Assembly (NCBI RefSeq): GCF_001936475.1
Contig: NZ_MSPQ01000014.1
Coordinates: 1 to 64,000, forward strand
DNA length: 64,000 nt
Source: Algoriphagus marinus
Lineage (GTDB): Bacteria > Bacteroidota > Bacteroidia > Cytophagales > Cyclobacteriaceae
Reading direction: 5' to 3'
In this document: one piece after another, positions 54,207 to 62,315 of the stretch
How the letters are laid out: the number at the start of each line of letters is the position of its first letter
Position numbering within the stretch: the first letter of the stretch is position 1
Translations under genes and position numbers: made by a program
Notes under the pieces: model-generated
What the model was told of the DNA's origin: nothing
The model's input: the letters and a program-made list of their open reading frames with translations, nothing else
The model's database searches: none

Positions 54207-54346
54207 TCAAAGTAGATTTCCAATAGAAAATAAAAAGGCTGTCAATTGTTTTAATTTTTGGGGCTCAAATCCCAAATCAAACCGCAATATGATATTTGTC
54301 ATCGAAATTTTTCTGAGAGAATGACTAATTTGTACAAAGCTTAATC

Positions 54347-55462
54347 ATGAAATACGAATACAATCCATATTCCTTCCGCTTTTTCTACTACCTGCTGAGC
54401 CTTCCTTTCCTGATCTTGCTTTCTTGTCGGGAAGAGGATGAAAATGCAATTTTCCCCACGATGGGAGCCATTTCAGAATCTGTATATGCCTCCGGCCAAA
54501 TCAAAGCAGTCAATCAATACGAAGCTTTCACCAGTGCTTCCGGCCCAATCCAGGAAATTTTTGTTCAGGAAGGCGACTTGGTTCAGGAAGGAACTCCCAT
54601 TCTGGCTGTGTATTCTGAGCGTGAAAAATTAAGCCGGGAAAATGCGGAAATCGCCAGAGCCTATGCTGATCTCCAGACCAATCAAAGTAAACTTAGAGAC
54701 CTGCAGCTAAACATCGACTTTGCAAAAAGTAAAATGCTGAATGATTCTCTTTTATACCATCGACAACAAAATCTTTGGAAGCAAAATATAGGCACGGAGG
54801 TGGAACTGGAACAAAGACAACTCACTTTTCAAAATTCTAAAACAGCCTACGAAACAGCTTTGCTTCGCTATGAGGATCTCAAAAAAGAAATTCAATTCAA
54901 TGAAAAAACTGCTGGGAAAAGTCTGGCTATCAGCCGAGTTCTGGAGAGTGAATATGTCCTGAAAAGTAAAATAAACGGAAAGGTCTATTCTCTTCCCAAG
55001 GAAAAAGGAGAAATGGTCACTCCACAGGTTGCTTTGGCAGTGTTGGGAAGTGCTGATGAATTTCTTCTGGAGCTTCAGGTCGACGAATATGATATAGCTA
55101 AAGTCAAGATTGGGCAGCCACTAGTAGTATCAATGGATAGTTATAAGGGAGAAACTTTTACTGCTGAAGTCACAAGGATCTATCCGATTATGGATAGCAA
55201 TACCAAAAGCTTTACCATAGAAGCCGAATTCACAAAAGCACCTCCGCAACTTTATCCCAACCTCACCTTAGAGGCGAATATCGTACTTTCAGAAAAAGCC
55301 CAAACCATAATTATCCCTAGAGCTTTTCTGATCGATGACCAATATGTTCTGAATGAAAATGGGGATTCCATCCGGGTGGAAGTTGGAATTAAAAACTACC
55401 AATCTGCCGAAATTCTAAGAGGTCTGGATACCTCGACCAAAATCTTAAAGCCAGGCTTATGA
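54347..55462 (+). CDS. Periplasmic adaptor (membrane-fusion) subunit of an ABC exporter
   Basis: A 371-residue adaptor of the HlyD/MacA type with a lipobox at C27 (FLILLSCREED). In order it has a first barrel-sandwich half (YASGQIKAVNQYEAFTSASG and IFVQEGDLVQEGTPIL), a coiled-coil hairpin (about residues 95-190), and the second half (LKSKINGKVYSLPKEKGEMV). A beta-barrel domain follows. It should bridge the inner-membrane permease and an outer-membrane channel, which is not in the window. Its stop overlaps the permease start by four bases (ATGA). Confidence 0.88.
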   Translation: MKYEYNPYSFRFFYYLLSLPFLILLSCREEDENAIFPTMGAISESVYASGQIKAVNQYEAFTSASGPIQEIFVQEGDLVQEGTPILAVYSEREKLSRENAEIARAYADLQTNQSKLRDLQLNIDFAKSKMLNDSLLYHRQQNLWKQNIGTEVELEQRQLTFQNSKTAYETALLRYEDLKKEIQFNEKTAGKSLAISRVLESEYVLKSKINGKVYSLPKEKGEMVTPQVALAVLGSADEFLLELQVDEYDIAKVKIGQPLVVSMDSYKGETFTAEVTRIYPIMDSNTKSFTIEAEFTKAPPQLYPNLTLEANIVLSEKAQTIIIPRAFLIDDQYVLNENGDSIRVEVGIKNYQSAEILRGLDTSTKILKPGL

Positions 55463-56715
55463 AATGGTCGCTAATTTTAGAATTAGCCAGAGCGCTTATG
55501 TTTGCTCGAATCAAACAGACACTGGTCGCGGCTATCGGAGTAACATTCAGTATCACCATGTTTGTAGCGCTGCTTGGATTTATGAATGGCCTAAATACGC
55601 TATTGGATGGACTGGTACTTAACAGGACCCCACATATCCGTTTTTACAATCAGATTAAGCCAAACCCGAACCAGCCCATTGATCTTTCTTCTGAGTTTGG
55701 CACTGGAATCAATGTCATTCGATCCATTAAGCCTAGTAATTCGAGATTGGCAATCTATAACTCAGAACCTATTTTAAAAACGCTAAACGAAGATCCACGA
55801 GTAAGAGGTGTCAGTGCTAAAATAGCTTCCCAAGTATTTTATAATGTCGGCAGTATTGATTTGACCGGAGTGGTCAATGGAATAGATCCTGAAAAGGAAA
55901 CTGAGTTATTTGCCTTTCAGGATTATGTTACCGTGGGAAATCCGGCTGATTTACTCCAAACAAACAGTATTATTTTGGGAAAAGGAGCTGCGGACAGAAT
56001 GCTTGCCGATATTGGAGATGTAATCCAAGTTACTACCGCACAGGGAAATAAAGCACAGCTAAAGGTAGTCGGCTATTATCAGTCAGGCTTGGCCGATTTT
56101 GACAATGCGAATAGTTTTGCTTCCATCAATACCGTCCAAAAAATGATGGGAGAACCTGCTTCTTACTTGACGGATATTCAGGTAAAGCTATATGACTTTA
56201 ATCAGGCTCCAGAATTTGCGAATGAATATCGAGATATTTTTGAAATAGAAGCAGACGATATACAGACCGTCAATGCGCAGTTTGAAACAGGATCAAGCAT
56301 TCGAACACTGATTAGTTATGCTGTAGGTATTACTTTATTGGTGGTATCAGGCTTTGGGATTTATAATATCCTTAATATGATGATTTATGAGAAATTGGAT
56401 ACCATCGCAATCCTCAAAGCCATTGGTTTCAATAGTTCAGATGTCAAGCGCATTTTTATCACGATTGCTTTATCGATTGGTTTTATTGGCGGCGCCTTGG
56501 GATTGCTCTTAGGTTATTTGAGCTGCCTGGGAATTGAGCGAATCCCATTTGAAACAGATGCGCTGCCGACGGTGAAAACCTACCCTATTGATTTCAGTTC
56601 CAAATACTACTTTATTGGAGGTGTTTTTAGCTTGGTGACTACTTACCTGGCAGGTTTTTTCCCGGCAAGAAAAGCTAGCAGTGTGGATCCGGTAGATATA
56701 ATCAGAGGGAAATGA
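55459..56715 (+). CDS. ABC transporter permease, MacB/FtsX type
   Basis: A 418-residue permease with one N-terminal membrane helix (about residues 20-42), a large periplasmic domain and three C-terminal helices (from about residue 285). GIYNILNMMIYEKLDTIAIL and IKAIGFNSSDVKRIF-like sequences form the coupling region. It closes with FFPARKASSVDPVDIIRG, the classic ending of FtsX/LolC-type permeases. Proteins of this class move lipoproteins, peptides or small molecules mechanically and do not form a simple pore. It overlaps the adaptor and ATPase genes by four bases each. Confidence 0.92.
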   Translation: MKWSLILELARALMFARIKQTLVAAIGVTFSITMFVALLGFMNGLNTLLDGLVLNRTPHIRFYNQIKPNPNQPIDLSSEFGTGINVIRSIKPSNSRLAIYNSEPILKTLNEDPRVRGVSAKIASQVFYNVGSIDLTGVVNGIDPEKETELFAFQDYVTVGNPADLLQTNSIILGKGAADRMLADIGDVIQVTTAQGNKAQLKVVGYYQSGLADFDNANSFASINTVQKMMGEPASYLTDIQVKLYDFNQAPEFANEYRDIFEIEADDIQTVNAQFETGSSIRTLISYAVGITLLVVSGFGIYNILNMMIYEKLDTIAILKAIGFNSSDVKRIFITIALSIGFIGGALGLLLGYLSCLGIERIPFETDALPTVKTYPIDFSSKYYFIGGVFSLVTTYLAGFFPARKASSVDPVDIIRGK

Positions 56716-57404
56716 CAAAGACAAATCAACCCGTTCTAGAAGCGAAAAATATCGATAAGTTTTTCTACAATCCTATCGAAACTCAGGTATTGAAGAATGT
56801 GAGTTTCAGGATTAATCGTGGAGAATTCGTCTCGGTAGTCGGTAAAAGTGGCTGCGGCAAATCTACTTTGCTTTACATCCTCTCTACCATGGATACCGAT
56901 TACAAAGGCGAGCTATTGATTGATGAACAGATTATAACTGGAAAACATGCGAATTACCTCTCACGGCTTAGAAATGAAAAAATCGGTTTCGTCTTCCAGT
57001 TTCACTATTTGCTCAACGAATTTTCTGTCCTGGAAAATGTCCTGATCCCCGGGTTAAAGTTGGGGAAATTTTCAAGAGAAGAATTGGAGCATCGGGCAAT
57101 GGAAAAGCTTAAGATTTTTGATATGCAAGATCATGCGCTGAAAAAAGCGAATCAACTTTCTGGAGGCCAGAAACAACGTGTAGCGATTGCCAGAGCCCTA
57201 ATCAATGATCCGTTGCTGATTATGGGAGACGAACCAACCGGGAATCTGGACAAGAAAAACGCGGATATTGTATTCAATATCTTCAAAGAATTAACTACTG
57301 AATTTCATCAAACGATTCTGATAGTGACTCACGACCCTGAATTTGCTGACGGTACTGATCGAATCATTGAGATGGAAGATGGGAGAGTGATCAGTGGGCA
57401 GTAG
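56712..57404 (+). CDS. ABC transporter ATP-binding subunit, MacB/LolD type
   Basis: A 230-residue ATPase with Walker A GKSGCGKST (about 43-51), the Q loop in GFVFQFHYLLNEFSVLENV, signature LSGGQKQRVAIARAL, Walker B LLIMGDEPTGNLD and the H loop ILIVTHDPEF. It belongs to the LolD/MacB subclass that pairs with FtsX-like permeases. It forms one operon with the adaptor and permease, and the 4-bp overlaps suggest fixed production ratios. The exported substrate is unknown. The operon ends at the inverted repeat described next. Confidence 0.95.
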   Translation: MTKTNQPVLEAKNIDKFFYNPIETQVLKNVSFRINRGEFVSVVGKSGCGKSTLLYILSTMDTDYKGELLIDEQIITGKHANYLSRLRNEKIGFVFQFHYLLNEFSVLENVLIPGLKLGKFSREELEHRAMEKLKIFDMQDHALKKANQLSGGQKQRVAIARALINDPLLIMGDEPTGNLDKKNADIVFNIFKELTTEFHQTILIVTHDPEFADGTDRIIEMEDGRVISGQ

Positions 57405-57429
57405 GCAGTATTACAGTGGGCAGTGTCTT

Positions 57430-57500
57430 CGTCATTGCGAGGAGGAACGACGAAGCAATCTCCTGAACTTTAACAGATTGCTTCGTTCCTCGCAATGACG
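57430..57500. repeat. Dispersed GTCATTGCGAGG inverted repeat
   Basis: CGTCATTGCGAGGAGGAACG, continuing through GACGAAGCAATCT, pairs with AGATTGCTTCGTTCCTCGCA ending CAATGACG (57500), with about 13 bases of loop. The stem is about 27 bp with a small bulge. This sequence is a known type of intergenic repeat in many bacterial genomes. It lies between the convergent ABC operon and agmatine deiminase genes and can act as a terminator for both. Short GGGCAGT repeats (57393-57424) precede it. Confidence 0.8.
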
Positions 57501-58574
57501 TTAAACCGCTGGTTCCTGTTGACTCAAGCAATGAAAGCTTCCCAACCCCCAAATAATATCCGTACTATCGATTCCTACAACTCTTCTGTTTGGGAAACAA
57601 TTCGTAAGAATATCCAAAGCCTTTTGATCATTCTTATCTCGGAAAGTGGGTACAATCACCGATTCGTTTGCAATGTAAAAATTCGCATAAGAAGCTGGAA
57701 GTCGCTGATCTTCATAGATCACCGGACTTGGCATTGGAAGTTCTACAATATTCAATTGCTTACCATCTTCTAATCTCATCTTCTTTAAGCGATCAAGATT
57801 CTCCTGAAGCAGGTGATGGTTTTCATCTGATTTATTTTCCTCCACTACCGTCACCACGGTATCCGAATTCACAAATCGCGTAATATCATCGATATGCCCA
57901 TCGGTATCATCTCCCACGATCCCATCTCCTACCCAGAGAATATGATTTACTCCGTAATAATCACAGAGGTATTTTTCAATCTGTTCCTGATTTAGATCTG
58001 GGTTTCTGTTTTCATTCAAGAGGCAAGCTTCAGAAGTCAAAAGCGTTCCTTTTCCGTTAAATTCAACCGAACCGCCTTCCATAACGATTCCCGGTCGGAA
58101 GCAAGGAATTCCAAGTTCAGCCGCAATTTTAATCGGAATCTGATTATCCAGATCATGAGGAGGATATTTCTCTCCCCAAGCATTGTATTCCCATTTTACC
58201 AAAGCTTTCTTTTCTTCTGCTTTTGGATTGATGATAAAGGCCGGTCCATGATCTCTGCACCAGGCATCATTGGTAGGGAAAAAGTGAAAACGAATCTGAG
58301 CCAAGTTTACTCCCGCCTTTTCCAAATGAACCAAAGCAAAATTCTTCATCGCCTCATTGGCGACATTGATATTTACTTTTTGGCCTTTGGCAACCTCCTT
58401 GATAAAAAGCGAATATGGCGCATAAATCGTATCGATTTTTCCTGGCCAAGATTCTTCCTTATGTGGCCAACTGAGCCACATGGATTCTTGCGGAGCAAAT
58501 TCTGCCGGGAAATAATAGCCTAATTCCGCCGGAGTGGCTGCTCCGGTTTTTGCGAGTTCAAAAATAGTGGACAT
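57501..58574 (-). CDS. Agmatine deiminase
   Basis: A 357-residue enzyme that converts agmatine to N-carbamoylputrescine and ammonia. I choose the ATG at 58574 (MSTIFELAKTG), which lies four bases after the preceding stop. An upstream ATG at 58625 would overlap that gene by 47 bases. Active-site residues of the guanidino-modifying family are present: MWLSWPHKEESWPG, CRDHGPAFI, VMEGGSVEFNG, GDDTDGHIDD and the nucleophilic cysteine in LGSFHCLSQQEP at the C-terminus. It follows the N-carbamoylputrescine amidase gene, which carries out the next step to putrescine. Confidence 0.93.
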   Translation of the reverse strand: MSTIFELAKTGAATPAELGYYFPAEFAPQESMWLSWPHKEESWPGKIDTIYAPYSLFIKEVAKGQKVNINVANEAMKNFALVHLEKAGVNLAQIRFHFFPTNDAWCRDHGPAFIINPKAEEKKALVKWEYNAWGEKYPPHDLDNQIPIKIAAELGIPCFRPGIVMEGGSVEFNGKGTLLTSEACLLNENRNPDLNQEQIEKYLCDYYGVNHILWVGDGIVGDDTDGHIDDITRFVNSDTVVTVVEENKSDENHHLLQENLDRLKKMRLEDGKQLNIVELPMPSPVIYEDQRLPASYANFYIANESVIVPTFRDKNDQKALDILTNCFPNRRVVGIDSTDIIWGLGSFHCLSQQEPAV

Positions 58575-58578
58575 GAGT

Positions 58579-59454
58579 TTATTCTTCGTCGAGGTAGCGC
58601 TTGGTAATCGGTGCATAAGAATCAATTCTTCGGTCGCGAAGGAAAGGCCAATGCGTGCGGTAACGATCCGAACCTGTCAGATCTAATTCTTCTACATGCA
58701 CTTCTTCTTCCAAATGAGGCGCTTTGTAAGTCACTCGACCAAAGGCATTGGAGACAAAACTTCCTCCCCAGAACTGCATCGGTCCCTCCACTCCTGTTCG
58801 GTTGACCGATACTACTGGAATTCCATTAGCAACCGAGTGCGAACGCTGAATGGTCTGCCAAGCATTGTATTGATCATCATTAGTTTGCTCATCTTGATGT
58901 AAAGCCCAGCCGATGGCTGTAGGATAAACCAAAAAGTCAGCACCTTTAAGAGCGGTAATTCTTGCAGCTTCCGGATACCACTGATCCCAGCAAATCAAGA
59001 CTCCGATCTTACCGAATTTGGTAGGGAATACTTTGTAGCCTAAGTCTCCTGGCGTGAAGTAAAACTTCTCATAATAGCCCGGATCATCTGGAATATGCAT
59101 TTTTCGGTATTTACCGAGGTAGCTTCCATCCGCATCTAAAACTGCGGTCGTATTATGGTAAAGCCCTTCCGCTCTTTTCTCAAAAAGTGAAGCGACAATC
59201 ACTACACCCAACTCTTTAGCCAAACCTCCTAAAGAATCGGTCGAAGGACCTGGGATAGCTTCTGCTAAAAGAAAGTTGTCATAATCCTCCACATCGCAGA
59301 AGTATAGCGAACGAAAAAGTTCCTGAAGTACCACCACTTGAGCGCCTTTGGCAGCTGCCTCACGGACGCCTGCGATGGTTTTATTCATATTTTCGGTCAC
59401 ATCCCCAGAGCAACTGAGCTGTACCAAGCCTACTTTGACGGTTTTATTAGCCAC
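58579..59454 (-). CDS. aguB: N-carbamoylputrescine amidase (nitrilase superfamily)
   Basis: A 291-residue enzyme that hydrolyses N-carbamoylputrescine to putrescine. The catalytic triad is visible: E in VVVLQELFRSLYF, K in YRKMHIPDDPGYYEK and C in VLICWDQWYPEAAR. I choose the GTG at 59454 (VANKTVKVGLVQL). An ATG at 59499 is also in frame, but the consensus promoter at 59480-59510 lies across it, so a transcript from that promoter cannot include that ATG. It is transcribed ahead of agmatine deiminase with four bases between, a two-gene polyamine operon. Confidence 0.93.
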   Translation of the reverse strand: MANKTVKVGLVQLSCSGDVTENMNKTIAGVREAAAKGAQVVVLQELFRSLYFCDVEDYDNFLLAEAIPGPSTDSLGGLAKELGVVIVASLFEKRAEGLYHNTTAVLDADGSYLGKYRKMHIPDDPGYYEKFYFTPGDLGYKVFPTKFGKIGVLICWDQWYPEAARITALKGADFLVYPTAIGWALHQDEQTNDDQYNAWQTIQRSHSVANGIPVVSVNRTGVEGPMQFWGGSFVSNAFGRVTYKAPHLEEEVHVEELDLTGSDRYRTHWPFLRDRRIDSYAPITKRYLDEE

Positions 59455-59479
59455 GATTGATTCGTTTTTGATTGAGGGG

Positions 59480-59510
59480 CAAAGATACTTCTTGATCAAG
59501 TAATCCCAAA
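59480..59510 (-). promoter_or_regulatory. Promoter of the agmatine-to-putrescine operon
   Basis: On the minus strand TTTG (59510-59507) is followed after exactly 19 bases by TATCTTTG (59487-59480), a full match to the Bacteroidota promoter pattern. It predicts a start of transcription near 59473, about 20 bases before the GTG start codon. Confidence 0.7.
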
Positions 59511-59757
59511 ACTTTGGATTTTAAAGGGAAAAATATCGAAGAATTAATTGAGCAGATTTGAAGAAAAACAATTGATTGTTTACGTATAAAGACCTTTCAG
59601 AGTAAGTCAGAACACCACAACAAACCGTACTAAATAAACAAGATTGCAGTAAGCAAACCCCAATAATCCGTAAAAAGAATACAAACAACCCGAATTCGTC
59701 TTATCCTCAAACTTACGTTTAGACTCAACTTTGTAGCACAACTTAAACGCTATAAAA

Positions 59758-60573
59758 ATGAAAAAGACAATTTTAATTACCGGTGCAAGCAGTGGGATAG
59801 GAAGAGAAACTGCAAAACTATTTCAGTCTAAGGGTTGGAACGTAATCGCTACCATGCGAAATCCACAAATCGAAGCAGAGTTAAAGGCTTTAGAAAACGT
59901 CTTGGTTACAAAGCTTGATGTTTTGGATTTGGAATCTATTCAAAATGCTGTCAGTGAAGGCATTCAAAAATTTGGTCAGATTGACGTTTTATTAAATAAT
60001 GCAGGTTACGGAGCCTATGGCACTTTGGAGTCATTTTCAAGAGAAAAAATAGTACGTCAGTTCAATACCAATGTGATAGGACTTTTGGATGTAACGAAGG
60101 CTATTCTTCCTCATTTCCGCCAAAATAAAACTGGCATCATCATTAATATCTCTTCCATAGGTAGCAAAATAACCTTCCCTTTAGGTGCTTTGTATCATGG
60201 GACAAAGTTTGCTGTTGAAGGTATTTCAGAATCGTTGAACTATGAAGTCGAACAATTTGGCGGGCAAGTAAAAATTGTTGAGCCAGGCATGATAGCAACC
60301 GATTTTGGTGGCAGGTCTTTTGATTTTAGCAATGACGAAACCATGGCTGAATACCAAAAAATCGTCGGCGCTTTAATGGGTGCAATGCCCAAAATGGCAG
60401 AAAATGCTTCTCCGGCAAGTGTCGTAGCCGAGGTGATTTTTGAAGCCGCAACCGATGGTAAAGACCAACTACGCTACACCGCTGGAGAAGATGCTAAAAT
60501 ACTTATGGCAAACCGTCAACAATTTGATGACGCCACATTCATTGGTGGAATCAAATCACAATTCGGACTTTAA
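59758..60573 (+). CDS. SDR family oxidoreductase
   Basis: A 271-residue short-chain dehydrogenase/reductase. The cofactor motif is T8-GASSGI-G15, the structural motif is NNAGYGAYG, and the active-site Y-x-x-x-K is in LGALYHGTKFAVEGISESLN with the serine in INISSIGSK. The residues after the second strand (ATMRNP) favour NADP(H). The substrate is unknown. The gene is followed after nine bases by a membrane protein and then an AraC-type regulator, a layout often seen when the regulator controls the SDR. Confidence 0.93.
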   Translation: MKKTILITGASSGIGRETAKLFQSKGWNVIATMRNPQIEAELKALENVLVTKLDVLDLESIQNAVSEGIQKFGQIDVLLNNAGYGAYGTLESFSREKIVRQFNTNVIGLLDVTKAILPHFRQNKTGIIINISSIGSKITFPLGALYHGTKFAVEGISESLNYEVEQFGGQVKIVEPGMIATDFGGRSFDFSNDETMAEYQKIVGALMGAMPKMAENASPASVVAEVIFEAATDGKDQLRYTAGEDAKILMANRQQFDDATFIGGIKSQFGL

Positions 60574-60582
60574 GCCAGCGAT

Positions 60583-61080
60583 ATGAATCCAATAGTTAAA
60601 TATTTCAATGCGGAAAAAGCCGAAAGCCTATTATTTATAAGTTTCGGCATTTTTGCCATCCTCCTCTCGATTTACTTATTGTTTTTCTTGAAGGACAGTT
60701 TCTGGAAAGGTCTCGCCATTCCCCTCATCGTTTTTTCGCTTGTGCAGCTAGTCATCGGCACTACTATTTATATAAGAAGCCCTAAGGACAACTTCCGGGT
60801 AGAAAATCTGATCAAACTGGAGTCTGAAAAAATCCAAACTGAAGAAATCCCTAGAATGGAGATCGTCGTCCAAAATTTCGTTTATTACCGATATTTTGAG
60901 ATCGCACTTATCTTGGTAGGAATCGTTCTCATGTATTCCTTATCAGGATATGGATTTTGGAAGGGAGTTGGATTGGGCCTATTTATTCAATGTGCCGTCT
61001 TGCTTTCCTTAGATTTCTTTGCTGAGAAAAGAGCGCATTTCTACCTGAATCATTTGCAAGAACTAGTAGACAAACTATGA
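60583..61080 (+). CDS. Hypothetical four-helix membrane protein
   Basis: A 165-residue membrane protein with four hydrophobic segments (about residues 15-35, 42-62, 103-123 and 128-146) and a charged loop between helices two and three (RSPKDNFRVENLIKLESEKIQTEEIPR is near its centre). The C-terminus is EKRAHFYLNHLQELVDKL. I recognise no named family. Its stop overlaps the start of the AraC regulator by four bases and it follows the SDR gene closely, so it is probably a working member of this unit. Confidence 0.78.
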   Translation: MNPIVKYFNAEKAESLLFISFGIFAILLSIYLLFFLKDSFWKGLAIPLIVFSLVQLVIGTTIYIRSPKDNFRVENLIKLESEKIQTEEIPRMEIVVQNFVYYRYFEIALILVGIVLMYSLSGYGFWKGVGLGLFIQCAVLLSLDFFAEKRAHFYLNHLQELVDKL

Positions 61081-61985
61081 AACCAATCATACACATCCAT
61101 ACCATTTCAGACTTATACAAATTGTTTGATTTAGGTCCTAGTCAGCACCCTTTAGTAGCGGTATTGGATTTTAGTAAGGTCAGCGAACAAGTAGAACAAA
61201 ATTCCATGATTTCTACTGATCTCTATTCCATCATGTTTAAAAATTACTGCAAAAACAATTTCAAATACGGTCGCAAAACTATTGATTTTCAGGATGGCAA
61301 TTTGATCTGCATCGCTCCCAACCAAGCCATAGAGATCGATAATGAAGTGGAATCAAGAGAAAACATGCTGGGTTGGGGTCTGTTTTTCCATCCGGATTTG
61401 ATTCGGGCAACCTCCCTGAATGACAAAATAAAAGACTACAGCTTTTTTTCATACGAGATATCTGAAGCACTTCACCTTTCGGATAAGGAAAAAAATATCC
61501 TGTATGAATGCGTGCAAAAAATCGAAGCCGAACTCAAAGAGAATATTGATGTCCACAGCCAGTTTATTATTGTTTCTACCATCGAGTTATTGTTGAATTA
61601 CTGTTCACGGTTTTATGGCAGACAATTGATTACAAGAAGCTAATCCAATAAGAAAATAATCTCCCAAATCGAAGCGATTTTAAAGCGGTATTTTTCAGTT
61701 GATATAATTAAAGAAAAAGGGTTGCCCACCGTCAAATTTTTAGCGGAGCAAGTCAACTTATCCCCAAGTTATTTGAGCGACCTTCTAAAGAAAGAGACTG
61801 GCAAAAATACCCAAGAACACATTCATTTTTACCTTATAGAGGAAGCAAAAAACGGTCTAATCAATACAGATAAAACGGTTAATGAAATAGCTTATAATTT
61901 AGGATTTGAATATCCTCAATACTTTAACAAACTTTTCAAACAAAAGACCGGTCAAACACCAATGGAGTATAGAAATCTAAATTGA
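61077..61985 (+). pseudogene. AraC family regulator split by one in-frame stop codon
   Basis: Residues 1-188 (61077-61643) are an AraC-type N-terminal sensing domain, ending ...YGRQLITRS before TAA at 61641. Reading on in the same frame gives SNKKIISQIEAILKRYF and then a full AraC DNA-binding domain: LPTVKFLAEQVNLSPSYLSD, followed by DKTVNEIAYNLGFEYPQYFN and KTGQTPMEYR. No base has been gained or lost, so this is a nonsense change in what was a protein of about 302 residues. The DNA-binding part might restart from the TTG at 61722. A sequencing error is possible. Confidence 0.8.
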
Positions 61986-62315
61986 TAAAATGCTTTCTAA
62001 TAAATAGGGTTGACCAAAATGGGGGCAAAAGTGGAAAGCTTCGCATTTATAATTTTAATTAACCTATCCCGATAAGTCTGAAAACAATACCAATTATTAT
62101 TTTTTTTCTTTCTCCGATTACCAACCATTCCTCAAAAAGTATTTGAAGACTCCGTTCATCTGCTTAAATTCCACTTTGTCCTGAAATACCCTCTTATGAA
62201 ATCGCGCATGTTGGCAGCGACACGTGGAGGAATAATTGCTAACTAGGCTTGATTTCCCGCCCGAATGGCGTCAGTTGGTCGGGTATGAAAAATTTAAAAA
62301 AACAATTATAATCAT
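61986..62315. other. Non-coding gap before the beta-propeller gene
   Basis: About 330 bases without a credible gene. It holds a short inverted pair GTTGGCA/TGCTAAC (near 62213-62245, one wobble), reminiscent of the outer boxes of the elements at 916-1046 but without the inner arms. CCCG...CGGG arms follow near 62260-62282. No promoter consensus is seen. Confidence 0.4.

Noticed and set aside
57495..57773. 92-codon plus-strand frame after the ABC operon
   Set aside because: It is antisense to agmatine deiminase and starts in the dispersed repeat.
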